Assembly: GCA_029783825.1 (NCBI GenBank)
Contig: JAREIK010003104.1
Location: forward strand, 32,117-96,116
Length of the DNA stretch: 64,000 bases
DNA from: Sapria himalayana
Taxonomy: Eukaryota > Streptophyta > Magnoliopsida > Malpighiales > Rafflesiaceae
Direction of reading: 5' to 3'
A model generated the notes under the pieces. That model had not been told where the DNA came from and made no database searches. It saw only the letters and a list, made by a program, of their open reading frames with translations. The translations under genes were made by a program, and so were the position numbers. The first letter of the stretch is position 1. The number at the start of each line of letters is the position of its first letter. Of the stretch, positions 32,919 to 44,638 are shown one piece after another.

Positions 32919-35900
32919 ATGTATAATAGTCTATACCAGAACATAAGAGGAGTAGGAAACACTCCGTCGATAAATATAATCAAAAAATTAATTAAAATTT
33001 ATAATATTAGAATAGTGATAATAGCGGAACCTATGGTTAATAAGGAATCTTTAAAAATATATAAAAAAAGTTAGGTCTAGAAAATGCATTCTCTAATTAT
33101 AATGGTAAGTTAAGGTTGTTATGGAAAAATAAAATTAATTTAGAAATTATTTCAGAGGTGGATCAGATCATTAATTTTAAACTAAAGAAAAATACTGATC
33201 CATTAATATCGGTGGTGTATGTTAGTAACTCGAAAGAAAAAAGGAAAGATGTATGGGGTGAAATGAAAAAGATAGCTGATAAAAATACTCCATGTATTAT
33301 AAGAGGGGATTTTAATGTAATTAGAAATGCTAGTGAAAAAAAGGGAGGAAAGTCACCTGACCACTCAGCTATAGATCAATTCTATGAGGTAATTAATAAC
33401 ATGAATCTCATGGAAGTTGAGTACTTGGGTGCTAGTTTCACATGTTGCAATAACCGAAAAAAATAGGGGAATGATCTGGTCTAGACTTGACCATATTCTC
33501 TATAATATTAAATGGGTGTACTACTGTGGAGAGGTGAGTGTGAAACACTTGAGCAGAACATGCTCAAATCACAACCCCCTTCTTCTTGGATTTAAAGTTA
33601 GAGAAGTGAAGAATAAAACTTTTAAATTTCAAAACATGTGGGGTTTGCATAAAGAGTTTGATGGAATAGTAAGAAACTTATGACAAAAGCCAACAAATGG
33701 GCACCCCATTTAGGTTCTAGCTACAAAATTACGTAGGCTAATATTTGAACTTGGTAGGTGGAATAAAGAAAGATTTGGGAATATAAACAAGAACATTCAG
33801 GATACCGAATCTAAAGTAAGTAAATTAGAAATAGAATATGAGAATAATTAGGATGAAACTTCTAGAATTAAATTAAATAAAGCAAATGCGGAATTAAAAT
33901 TATTACAGCATATAGAAAAAATATTTTGGAAACAGAGGGCCAAAGTAAAGTGGCTTAAGGAAGGGGATTGAAACACCAAGTTTTTTAATGCAGTAGTGAA
34001 ATTAAAAATTCAAAGAAATGAAAAAAAAGGTATCAAAATGACATAGGCAAGTGGATAGACGAGGAATGAGAACTTTAAAAAGTTTTGGAAGATTATTTTA
34101 AAAGACATCTTTGTGGTTACAACCAAAAAAGGGGTGAATCCTTAATTCTACAAATTGACAAAAGAGTAACTGAAGAACAAAACAAACTACTAGAAGAGTG
34201 TCAGAGTGAGGAGAAGATAAAATCTAATGTCTTTAGTAAAAATAAAGATAGTGCAGCGGGTCCAGACGAATGAAATAATGGTTTATAGACCTATAAGTCT
34301 ATGCAATTTGGTGTATAAAATTTTAACACAAGTCATGTAGAATAGATTGAATAGATTAATTTCCTCCATTATTTCAGTAGAACAAGCAGGATCCGTTAAA
34401 AATAGATTAATGATTGAAAATATTTATTTAACTACATAACTAATGAAAGAAATAGGGGCCAAAGTTAGGCGTCATATTGTGATTATAAAGTTAGATTTGT
34501 CTAAAGCATTTCACAGAGTAGAATGAGACATTTTAAGCTACATGATGAGGAAAATGAGATTTTCAAAATTCTAGATAGATCTAATGTATAGATGTATCTC
34601 TAGTGCATGGGTTAAAATTCTAATTAATGGGGAGGTTGGTGGTGAATTTAAGCAAGTTAGGGGACTTAGACGGGGGGATCCTTTATCTCCATTATTATTT
34701 AATATATACATAGAATTATTAATAGCTAGTTTAAAAAAATGAAGGAGGGTAATATTACAAGTTTTAAACAATCTAGACATACTCCGATTGTAAACTGCAT
34801 AGCTTATGCGGATGATATAATTGTCTTTACAAATGCTAGGAGTAAATCATTAAAGAATATGATGAAGTTATTTGACACAATAGAAAAAGAAATGGGATAA
34901 CAACTTAATACAAATAAATGTCAATTTGTGATTTCAAGGAAAGCACCTGAAAGAACAATTCAAAGAGTAAAAAGAATTACATGCTTTGAGCAGAATAGAG
35001 GGGCGCTAATGCACTTGGGTTGTCCTATATATAAGGGTAGTCTGAAAGAAGAATATTTAACATTTTAATGAACAAATTAAGAGGTAAAATAGCGGGATGG
35101 AAGGAGAATATGTTAAGTATGGTGGGATGAATCACATTAATTAAACATGTTCTTCAAGGAATGATAGTATACATCTTAATGTCCTTACAACCACCAAAAA
35201 AAAATCTTGAACAGCTTAGAGAAGGAAATGGCTAACTTCCTTTGCGGTAAAAAATTAGGAAAAAATAAGTTACATTGGAAAAAATGGGAAGATATATGCT
35301 GCTTAAAGGAGGAGGTGGGACTAGGCTTGACAAAATTAAATGATATGGCCAAGGTAGGCATGTAAGAACTAGTGGAGGCTCAAGCAGAATGATAGTTTGT
35401 GGGTGAGTTATATGAAAGCTAGATATGGTTCAGGAAATAAAACATGTAGGAATCTTAAAAAAACATCTAAAAATTGGAACATGATGCTTAAACAAAAAGA
35501 ATTAGTTGAGAGTAATGCATGTTTAATCAATAATGCATGGAGATGGACTCGTAATCCACATGGTAAATTCATGCTTAAAATGCAAAGATTTTAGTAAAAA
35601 AAGAATAAAAATCAGTAAAGAAGTTTTTAAGGGAGTCTGGTTGAAAGAAAACCCACAAAAAATGAATGTATTCATGTGGAAGCTCTTATCGAACGCTATT
35701 CCCATGGACTCGAATATTTAGTTGAAGGGGGTAAAATTAGCTTCCATGTGTGAATGCTATTTTACTAACATAGAAATTGTAAACCATTTATTTTCAACAG
35801 AGAAAATAGTGGTGGAAGTTTGAAATTATTTGGAGATAGAGGTATAAGTAAGCAAAAAATTAGAAGGTATTAAGATAAGTCGTACAAAGAAAGGTATGTA

Positions 35901-36640
35901 ATTGTATTTCGCATATCACAGTTTGGAATTTGTGTAACGCCAGGAATAGAAGTAGGTTCGAGAATATTAAAATGCTTGCTAAGCATATAATAGAAGAAAT
36001 TTTAAAAAATTGTTCATGGATATCAGCATGATTTTCACTAAAACTTAAAAATACGAAAATGGAAGATGAGAAAAGAAGGATTTGGGAATTACATGTAATT
36101 AAGAAAAAAATCCCAGAGGTTAGAACGGTGTGTTGGGGAAAACCTTCATGGGGAAGGCTTGCTTTAAAGACAAATGGTCGTTTTAACAAGGATATGGGAG
36201 AAGCAGGGGGAGGGTGGGTGATAAGAAATGAGCAGGGAAAAGTTATAAAAGCTTACACATTGAAAGAAAAATCATCCTCAGCCTTGCATGCAGAAATCTT
36301 AGCCTTACATAAAGGCCTTAAAATATGCAAAGAAAACTTTTATATTAACTTAAGAGTACATGTGGATTCGAGTATACTGGTGAATTTGGTTCTAAATAAG
36401 ATAGAAATGTTGAAATATGAAGAACAAATAGAGATAATTAAGAGTCTTTTAACCAACTTAAAAAAGGAAATTAAGCATATATATAGGGAAGCGAATGTTA
36501 TATCAGATAACTTAGCCAGAGAGGGTTTGAAGAAGGGTTTACAAGTGTTTGAGGGAGCTGATATACCAAAGAAATATAAAGGCCTAATCATATTATATAA
36601 ATTAGAATTTCTGTATATTAGAATTCAAAAGCAGCAGTGA
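32919..36640 (+). pseudogene. LINE1 ORF2: endonuclease, reverse transcriptase, RNase H
   Basis: This protein nicks target DNA and primes reverse transcription there. The N terminus NSLYQNIRGVGNTPS corresponds to the endonuclease start (usual WN.RG). GDFNVIRNA lies near 33307, and SNHNPLLL near 33565 replaces the catalytic SDH. Reverse transcriptase motifs include AYADDIIVFTNA at about 34801. The RNase H-like domain at 36150-36560 reads LKTNGRFNKDMGEAGGGWVI, ALHAEILALHKGLKI and VHVDSSILVNLVL, ending in IYREANVISDNLAREG. A frameshift at about 33465 (A run), and many TGG and CAA/CAG to stop changes. The start ATG follows the same context in all three copies. Confidence 0.82.
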
Positions 36641-37745
36641 ATTATGATCTCCTCGTGTCTGTGGGGTAAATATATATGGCTCTGCTTTGGTTTTAAAGTT
36701 TACAGGTATAAGCCAATATGAAGGGATAGAGAAATGGTTTATGGCAGATGGTCTGTCACAATATGCAGGAAACTATTTTATGTATTTTAAAGTGCATGAA
36801 CTACAAAGAAATATAAGGCAGTGAGTGAGGCTGCCAAGATAAAGCAACTCCATCGGTTAGGAGGCAATTAAATCATAAATATTTGTTTCTTTGTTTTGGC
36901 TACTAGTACAGGGTCAAATGCATACATGAGGCAAAGAAGGTTAAGCATAAATGTTGGTAGTAAAATTTTATTAAATACATGAAAATAGTGCATGAAACTA
37001 CATTTCATTTATGCTTAAAATGCAGGGACTGTAAAGCAATATAAGGCAGAGAGTGAGTCTGCCAAAATAAATATCTATTTTTCTATGTTTTGACTTTTGG
37101 TGCAGAGGAGTTAGTGAAATGCATGAAGTTAGATAAAGCTACAACTAGAAGAGCAGTTATCAAATGCATGCCTTATTGTTTTATGCTTAAGGGTGTAAAA
37201 GGGGTTAAGGGCTGTAACAGAATCATTATACACTTTATTAGGCTGATTTAAGTGCAGGGGCATGATGACTAAGGTAGAGAGGTCATCTAGCAGTAAAACA
37301 GCTTGCAAGGGGTAGTAAATGGATCTGCTGCAGATAGATATTAGTAGTACATGTTTTGGCCATTGTGTTTGTTTTGCATGAACAAATGCATTGATTATAG
37401 AAGGAAGAGGAGGAAAGGAAACAAGTAAAAAATAGTAAAAATGTTGCCAAATTTTTAATTAAAAGTTGGATGACAAGGTGGTTGTAGATGGGAAAGGGGC
37501 CAACAAAAAGCATAAGGGACAGAGCAATTAAAAGAAAAACAAGTAGTAAAACAACATAGGCTCAGAATCAAAAAGAAGTGATGCATTTAAAGTTAAGACA
37601 AATAGTTTTACATCAAGTGTAATGTGTATTGTTTTTTATTTATTAAAGAGTGTAAAAGGGGAAAATGGTAGCTCAAGATTGTAAAAATGGTATTCCTCTG
37701 CCAAAAGGGAGGGTTTTTTATTAATAAAATAGACTTTTGCTAAAA
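36641..37745 (+). other. LINE1 3' untranslated region
   Basis: Non-coding, moderately AT-rich. It ends with GGGAGGGTTTTTTATTAATA shortly before the microsatellite. The final 100 bases are shared with LINE2 and with the stub at 26408, so they define the LINE 3' end recognised during reverse transcription. Confidence 0.65.
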
Positions 37746-39345
37746 AAAAGAAAAATAATAATAAGTATAATAAGAATAAGAAGAATGAGAGGAAAAAGAA
37801 GAATGATAAAAATAAGAAGAATAAGAAGTACAAGAAGAATAAGAAGAATAAGAAGAAAAAGAAGAATAAAGAGAATAAGAAGAATAAGAAGAATAAGTAT
37901 ATTAAGTAGATTAAGTAGAATAAGGATAATAATAAAAAGATGAATAGGAAGAAAAAAAAATTAGTAGAATAAGAAGAATAAAAAGATTAAGAAGAATAAC
38001 AAAAATAAAAAGAAAAGAAGAATAAAAAGAATAAGAAGAATAAGAAGAAAAAGAAGAATGAGAAGAATAAGAAGGAAAAGAAGAATAAGAAGGAAAAGAA
38101 GAATAAGAAAAATAAGAAGAATGAGAAGAATGAGAAGAATAAGAAGAATAATAAGAATCAGAAGAATAAGAAGATTAAAAAGAATAAGAATAATAAGAAG
38201 ATAAGAAGAATAAGAAGAGTATGAAGAATATGAAGAATAAGCAAAATAATAAGATTGAGAAGAATAAGAATATTAAAAAGAATAAGAATAATAAAAAGAA
38301 TAAGAAGAACAAGAAGAATAAGAAGAATAAATATAATAAGAAGAATAATAATAAAAAGATGAATAAAAATATTAATAAGAGTAAGAAGAATAGGAAGAAT
38401 AAAAATAATAAGAAGAATTAGAAGAAGACAAAGAATAGAAAAAATAAGAAGATTAAGAAGAATAAAAAGATTAATAAGAATTAGAAAAATAAGACAAATT
38501 AGAAGAAAAATAATTCCAAGAAGAATAAGAAGAATAGGAAAGACTAAGACTAATAAGAATAATATAAAGAATAGGAAGATTAAGAAGAATAAGAAGAATT
38601 AGAAGAATTAGTAGAATAAGAATAATAAGAAAAATAAGAAGAATAATAAAATAAGAAGAATAAGAACAGTATAAAAAAAAGAAGAATAAAAAGACTATTA
38701 AAAATAAGTAGAATAAGAAGATTAAGAATAAAAATAAGAATAAGAAGAATAATAAGAATAAGAAGAATAAAGAGAATAAGAAGAATAAAGAGAATAAGAA
38801 GAATAAAGAGAATAAGAACAATAAGAAGAATAGGAAGAAGAAAAAGAATAAGAAGAATAATAAGAATAAGAAGAATAAGAAGAATAAAAATAATAATAAT
38901 AATTAAAAGAATAAGATGAATTAGAAGATTAAAAGAATATGAAGAATAAAAAAATAAGAAGAATAAAAAAAATAAGATGAAAAAGAAGAATAAGAATCAT
39001 AAAAAGAATAAAAGATTATAAAAAATAAGAAGAATAAAAGAAAATAAGAATAATAAGACAAATATGAAGAATAAGAATAATAAGACGAATAAGAAAAATA
39101 AGAATAATAAGAAGAATAAGAAGAATAAGAAGTATAAGAAGAATAAGAAGAATAAGTAAAATAAGAATAATAAGAATAAATAGAAGAATTAAGAGAATAA
39201 GAAGATTAAGAAGAATAAAAAGAATAAGAAGAATAAAAAGAATAAGAAGAATATGAAGAATATGAAGAATATGAAGAATATGAAGAATAAGATAAAAAAA
39301 AGAATTAGAAGAATAAGTATAAATAGAAGAATGAGAAGAATAAGA
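37746..39345 (+). repeat. 1.6-kb AAGAAT microsatellite tail of LINE1
   Basis: Degenerate AAGAAT, AAGAAA and AATAAG units on the plus strand, more mutated than the 26571-31270 tail. Open frames here (Asn/Lys-rich on plus, Leu/Phe/Ile-rich on minus) are by-products of the repeat. Stops where LINE2 begins. Confidence 0.85.
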
Positions 39346-39451
39346 AGGTTTCTTTCTTTGAAAAATACTCTCAACTTCTAGAGAGATAAATTGCAATTCT
39401 AGATATAGAAAGCCTCCGTCTTTATGCAAAAATCTTAATCTTAAGCCAAAA

Positions 39452-40691
39452 ATGGAAAATCCAGAATTAATCTTCAATAAAAAACTATTTTCTTCTACAT
39501 TAAAAGAGCCCGAGCTCTTATTTCAGATGTTTGACGTGAAAGAGGAAGTCTCGACAGTAATTTTTTCGAAGAAGGACCTTTCCGACCTTGCTGATTCATT
39601 CAATCTCATTCTTAAAGGGAAATTCTTCCATGATAGACCTGATTTCAAGGAGTTGTTTTATTTCATTGCCTAGTTAAAGCTACAGCACCAATGAAGGTAG
39701 CAATTTATTATGGAAACAATTCCTCTTCTAGTTCAAGGAAGAGAAGGACTTCCTCCGTATATGGCTTAGAGGACAGTGGGTTGTTGCGGGGTTCCCCATG
39801 CACAGGCTTAAGTGGATGCTGGAATTCTCACCTCAGGAGGAATCACCACAAGCTCTGGTATGATACTCACTACCGAAACTACCTCTTCATCTCTTTAACA
39901 AGCATGCTTTGTACTCATTGGTCTCTGTTTGGGTAAATCTTGGCTAACAAATGAGGCTACAACCTACATGACAAGGCCAAGCATGACAAGAATATACATT
40001 GAGGTCGATATTCAAACTCCTCCTCCAAGGAGAGTGTGGATAGGTAGTGACTTGGTTAATTGATTATGACAAGATGTCATTCCATAATCCATGCCAATGT
40101 ATTGCACAAACTATCTCAAAGTAGGACATGCAGAATTAGATTTCTTGGCAAATGGAAGGGGCAAGAATGAAGGGTTCTATGAGATGGATAAGAAAAAAAT
40201 AGGGAAATTATGCATGAAAAGGGGTAATTGTGAAGGAGGGATAGAAGGGGTGGAAGACATAGGAGATGAGGTAGACAAAATGAATGAGTTTAGAGGGGAG
40301 AAGGAGGTAGAAAGGAAAGAAGAGCTGGAAGAGGAGTGCGGGAGGGGGGGGGGGAGTGTGGGAGAGGTAACAAGGACATTGAGTAAGAGAAAGTGAGGAG
40401 GGGTGGAGAAGATCAAATTGAGAGGGTATGTATGGAAGGGGGTACGGAGAGGGAGGAAGCTGCCCTAATTGGTACAAAAGGGAGGATATCAAAAGGTGGC
40501 TAGAAAGGCTAGAAAGTCTAGAAAGGGGGCCCGAAATAGAGGAAAGGATAGGTGGTAGTGAAGTGAAAGCTAGAAGAAGGTCATGGGAAAATAAGAAGGT
40601 CATAGATCAAGGACGTAATATAAATGCCTATGATTGGGCAGAGGGTGACGTTCTATCCCAGGAGGGTTCTGAATCTAGAAGCTGCTCGTGA
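39452..40691 (+). pseudogene. LINE2 ORF1 (DUF4283/zinc-knuckle protein)
   Basis: Reads MENPELIFNKKLFSS, FSKKDLSDLADSFNLILKGK and KFFHDRPDFKELF. After frame breaks it gives TRPSMTRIYIEVDIQTPPP and RRVWIGSD, then the knuckle remnant CTNYLKVGHAELDF with second Cys to Tyr and last Cys to Phe. A Glu/Gly-rich tail with a 13-base G run follows (near 40345). The tail ends with DVLSQEGSESRSCS, the same position as EEGSEAKSWPM in LINE1. Confidence 0.72.
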
Positions 40692-40826
40692 AAAAAATAA
40701 CTTTAAAAAAATAAATAGAACAAGCTCCACCAAGTTTAGGTAGATAATCAAGAAATAGAAAGAAGTATTTAAATATTAATTATGAATCTAAAAGCACAAC
40801 TAGATCGCAAGTGAGATTAATTAAAA

Positions 40827-43414
40827 ATGATAAATAGCCTGTATTGGAATACAAGAGGAGTAGCGAACACTCCAACGATAAATAGGATTAAAAATTTAAT
40901 TAAGACCCACGATATTAAAATTGTCTGCTTAGCTGAACCCATGATAAATAGTGATAAAATTGAAAAATATTAAAACATGATTGGCCTAGATAAGGTCTAT
41001 TCGAATTATAATAGTAAGTTATGGATACTGTAGAATAATTTAATGGATATTGAAATTATCTCAGAATCTAATCAAATGGTGACCTTTAAATTAAGTGTTT
41101 AGCCAGACCTAATTATTTTTGTTGTTTATGCGAGTAACTCGAATGAATAGAGGAAGACCAAAAAGAGGAGGAGATTTTAATGTAGCCTTGGATTGTTGGA
41201 GAAGATTTTAATGTAGTTAGAAACCCAAAAGATAAAAGAGGAGGTAGACACCCAAACCAATAGCATTAACACAATTTAATGAGGCCTTAGCCACTACAAA
41301 CCTGATGTAGGCATATTTCTTAAGGTCAAAGTTTACATGGTGTAACAACTAGAGGAGAAGGGGAGCTATTTGGTCCAGGCTCAATAGAGTTTTATTTAAT
41401 CTTAAAGGGATGGACAAGCTAGGTGGAATAAAGGTAAAACATTTAAATAAAATTTGTTCAAACCACAGTTCGCTCCTATTGTCATTTCAAAAAGGACTAG
41501 CAAGACATAGGGGTTTTAAATTCCAAAATATGTTGGGGTTCCACAAAAACTTTGACTGGATAGTCAAAGAATCATGGGAAAAGCCAGTAAAGGGTAACCC
41601 TTTACAAATACTGGCAATAAAATTGCATGAGCTAAGAATGGTGCTCGACAAATGGAATAAAGACATTTTTAAAAATATAAAGCAAAAAATCCAAGAAGCT
41701 GAATAGAAAGTTGTGTCCTTAGAAATGAAATACGAAGAAAGTCAAGATGAGGTTACAAGAATAGAAGTAAGCAAAGCAGAAGCAGATTTTAGGCTAAAAA
41801 AGCACATAGAAGAAGATTGTTGGAAACAAAAGACCAAGATTAAATGGCTGAAAGAAGGGTATAAAAACACGAAATATTTCAATGTTATGGAAATAGTTAG
41901 AATTTCAAAGCAAAAAATAAAAGGCTTGTAATCTGCAGAAGGAGGGTGGGTAGAAAACGATTCGGAAATAAAGATTGAACTAGAAGAATTCTTTATAACT
42001 TACCTATGTGGGGCAAACATCAGTAGACAGGTCACATTAAACAAAAAGATTAAAAAAATGTCAAATAAGAGGAAAACAAAGCTCTCGAGGAGATCCCTGG
42101 TGAAGAAGAGGTAAAAGAGGATGTGTTTAGTGCTGAAAAGATGTCACGTCAGGTCCGGATGGGTGGAATAATGCTTTCTTCCAACGAGCCTGGTCGACTA
42201 TTAAAAAACAACTAGTCGCTACAATTGTCTGGATCTTTGGTGGCGTAGAAATTACAAAGTCATGGGACAATTATTATATTGTATTGATTCCAAAAATAGA
42301 AAATCCATAGAAAAGAGAAGACTTCATACCAATTAGCCTATGCAACACAATTTACAAGATTTTAGTGAAAATTCTTCAAAATAAGCTAAGTAAGATTCTT
42401 CCTTCTATCATATCTATTGAACAAACTGGTTTTGTTAAAAACAGATTAATGATGGAGAATATAAATCTAGCCTCATAAATGATGAGAGAGATAGGAGCTA
42501 AATCTAGAGGATATAATGTAATCCTAAAACTAGACTTATCAAAAGCTTTTGAAGGGTAGAATGAGATATTTTATGCTATGTAATGAGAAAACTAGGGTTT
42601 TTGGAATTCTGGATAGACATAATGTACAAATGTGTTTCCAATGCATGGGTCTGGATTCTAATTAACGGGCAGGCGGGCAGAGATTTTAAACTAGTGAGAT
42701 GGCTAAAGCAAGGAGATCCCCTCTCTCCCTCCTTATTTAATATATTAGAATTATTCATTGTAAATCTAAAAAAAGGAAATGGAAGAAGTAAATTTATTTA
42801 CTTTCAAGCAGCCAAGGCACACACCAAGGGTATGCTGCTTGGTATATGTGGATGATGTCATTATCTTTACAAATGCTAGCAGTTCCTCAATGAGAAATAT
42901 GATGAGGCTCTTACAAATGATGGAAGAGGAATCAGAGTAGAAATTAATCAATAAAAAATGTCAATTTATCTTAGCAAGGAAAACACCCGAGAAAGTAGCG
43001 CAGAAGGTTAAAAGCATCATGGAATTCACACAAAAAAATAGGTGCTTTAATGTACTGGGGATATTCAATTTATGAGGGTAGGGTTAAGGAAGAAGAGCTA
43101 TCCTACCTAGTAGAAAAAATACGTCAAAAGATTGCGGGTTGAATAGCTATCCTACCATTCTGCAAAAAAATGATGTTAAAAATATTCAAATTCAAGTAGA
43201 CTCAAGCTTGCTAGTGGATATGGTTCTAAGAAAAATAAAGTTATGGAGAGATGAGGAAGAGATTAACGTTATTAAAAAATTTATAATTGAATTAAAAGGA
43301 GGAATAATGCATATATTTAGGGAAGCAAACGTGCTGGCAGATAAATTAGTGGATGAAGGTATGAGAAAGGGGGATCTTGAGTTTGAAGGGTATGAAATCT
43401 CTGATAGGGTTTAA
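40827..43414 (+). pseudogene. LINE2 ORF2, with reverse transcriptase-RNase H deletion
   Basis: N terminus MINSLYWNTRGVANTP, with the expected endonuclease WNTRG. Then VGEDFNVVRNPKDKRGG and RSRFKFQNMLG-type linker words in several frames, the reverse transcriptase block with GFLEFWIDIMYKCVSNAWVW and KQGDPLSPSLFN, and YVDDVIIFTNASSSSMRNM (a Y-x-DD box). At about 43140 the thumb region jumps directly to the end of the RNase H domain: IQIQVDSSLLVDMVL and HIFREANVLADKLVDEG. About 2 kb present in LINE1 between these points is missing. Confidence 0.78.
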
Positions 43415-44638
43415 AGAATTAATATAATTATATAAAATAGTATAATTAAAAAATTTAAAGATTAAGACTATTTAACTTAAGAGATAGGGGCCTCAAGGCT
43501 TGTAAATTTAAGTTGTTTATTCTTATTTAAATAATTCCTGTTTGTGAATATTGTTGCATTTTTACTTGTGTTTGTAGTACTCAAACAGACCACAGGCAAA
43601 GGACTTGGATACATAAGCCATCCCGGTCCTGGGGGGGACTAGAATGAATCAGGCATGAAGTGTATTTGCTTGTAGTCTGATGTTATTTGCTAGATACATA
43701 TTAGTTGTACCCTGGAGGGAAAGATGCTGCAATGTTTTGCTTGTTATTTGTTTGATAATTTGTGTGAGTTGATATGGTTTTTCAGCTCTTAGGTAGATTA
43801 CAAACAAGGGTATTGAAAACATGAGTCACCCCAGTACTGAGGGGGGACTAAAATGAAGCAAGATGGATTTGTTCGGGTTGTATATGATTGTGGCTTGTTG
43901 TTGTTTACTATATGCAGGTTAGTGGTACCTTGGAGGAAGTTCTGCAACCTGTCAAAGGGGGGAGAGTCCTAAATAGAGATGAGCTGTGGAGGTCTTGTTT
44001 ATATTTTGTTTGTTTGTTTGTTTGTCGAAATGCAATGTTATGTGCGTGTGTTTATTTTATGGTAATGAGTCCGTATAACGGGAAGTCTGTATTATGGGTC
44101 TGTAGGTTGTCGGTATGTGAGTCTTTTATATTAGGAGTCAGTTTTAATGTGTCGGCAAGGGGGAGAGCAATGGGCCTATAATGGGTATGGGAAGGGTTCT
44201 TTGCAGGAAGACCACTTGGTCCTGTAGGTAAGCGGAGTATTGGAAATAAGATAAAGCTCGCGGAAGGGAAGGGCTCATGCACAGCTAGGCATGATTCGGG
44301 AATGGGCTGATAATGTGCCGTTGCTCGGGGGGTCGGAGAAATTCCACAGGGAGGCTTGTATAAAGGATAAAAGGAAAGGGATCAAACCAAGGAAGTTAAA
44401 AAAATAGAGCCCAAGGCTAGCCTAATTTAAGATATGGCAGGGGATCCAAGAGCCTAAAAAGTCCAATTGCTACAAGAAATTTATAGTTATTTGTATAAGT
44501 GATAGAATTTCTGTCTTTTTATTTGTAGATTAAAAATTATGTAGGGTGTAAGAGGGTTAAAGGTAGTATTAGTTTGTAACAATGGTATTCCTCCGCCGTA
44601 AGAGAGGGTAATATTTAATAAAAAAACAAGCTTGAAAA
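43415..44638 (+). other. LINE2 3' untranslated region
   Basis: Non-coding; includes a TTTG run near 44010. The end GTATTCCTCCGCCGTAAGAG and GGGTAATATTTAATAAAAA aligns with the LINE1 and stub 3' ends. Confidence 0.62.

Larger units (their letters stand above)
31271..37745 (+). mobile_element. LINE1: near-full-length non-LTR retrotransposon (dead)
   Basis: Begins after the microsatellite with a 5' region containing CTCTCTTAATTCTAGAGAGA. ORF1 is at about 31429, ORF2 (endonuclease, reverse transcriptase, RNase H) at 32919-36640, and the 3' untranslated region is about 1.1 kb. The 3' end runs into another AAGAAT microsatellite. Same layout as LINE2 and LINE3. Many stops and frameshifts; non-functional. 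Confidence 0.85.
39346..44638 (+). mobile_element. LINE2: non-LTR retrotransposon with internal deletion (dead)
   Basis: Starts after the microsatellite with CTTCTAGAGAGATAAATTGC (compare LINE1 and LINE3). ORF1 is at 39452, ORF2 at 40827-43414, and the 3' region runs to 44638. More diverged from LINE1 and LINE3 than these are from each other. The ORF2 stretch between the reverse transcriptase and RNase H is lost. Confidence 0.82.
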
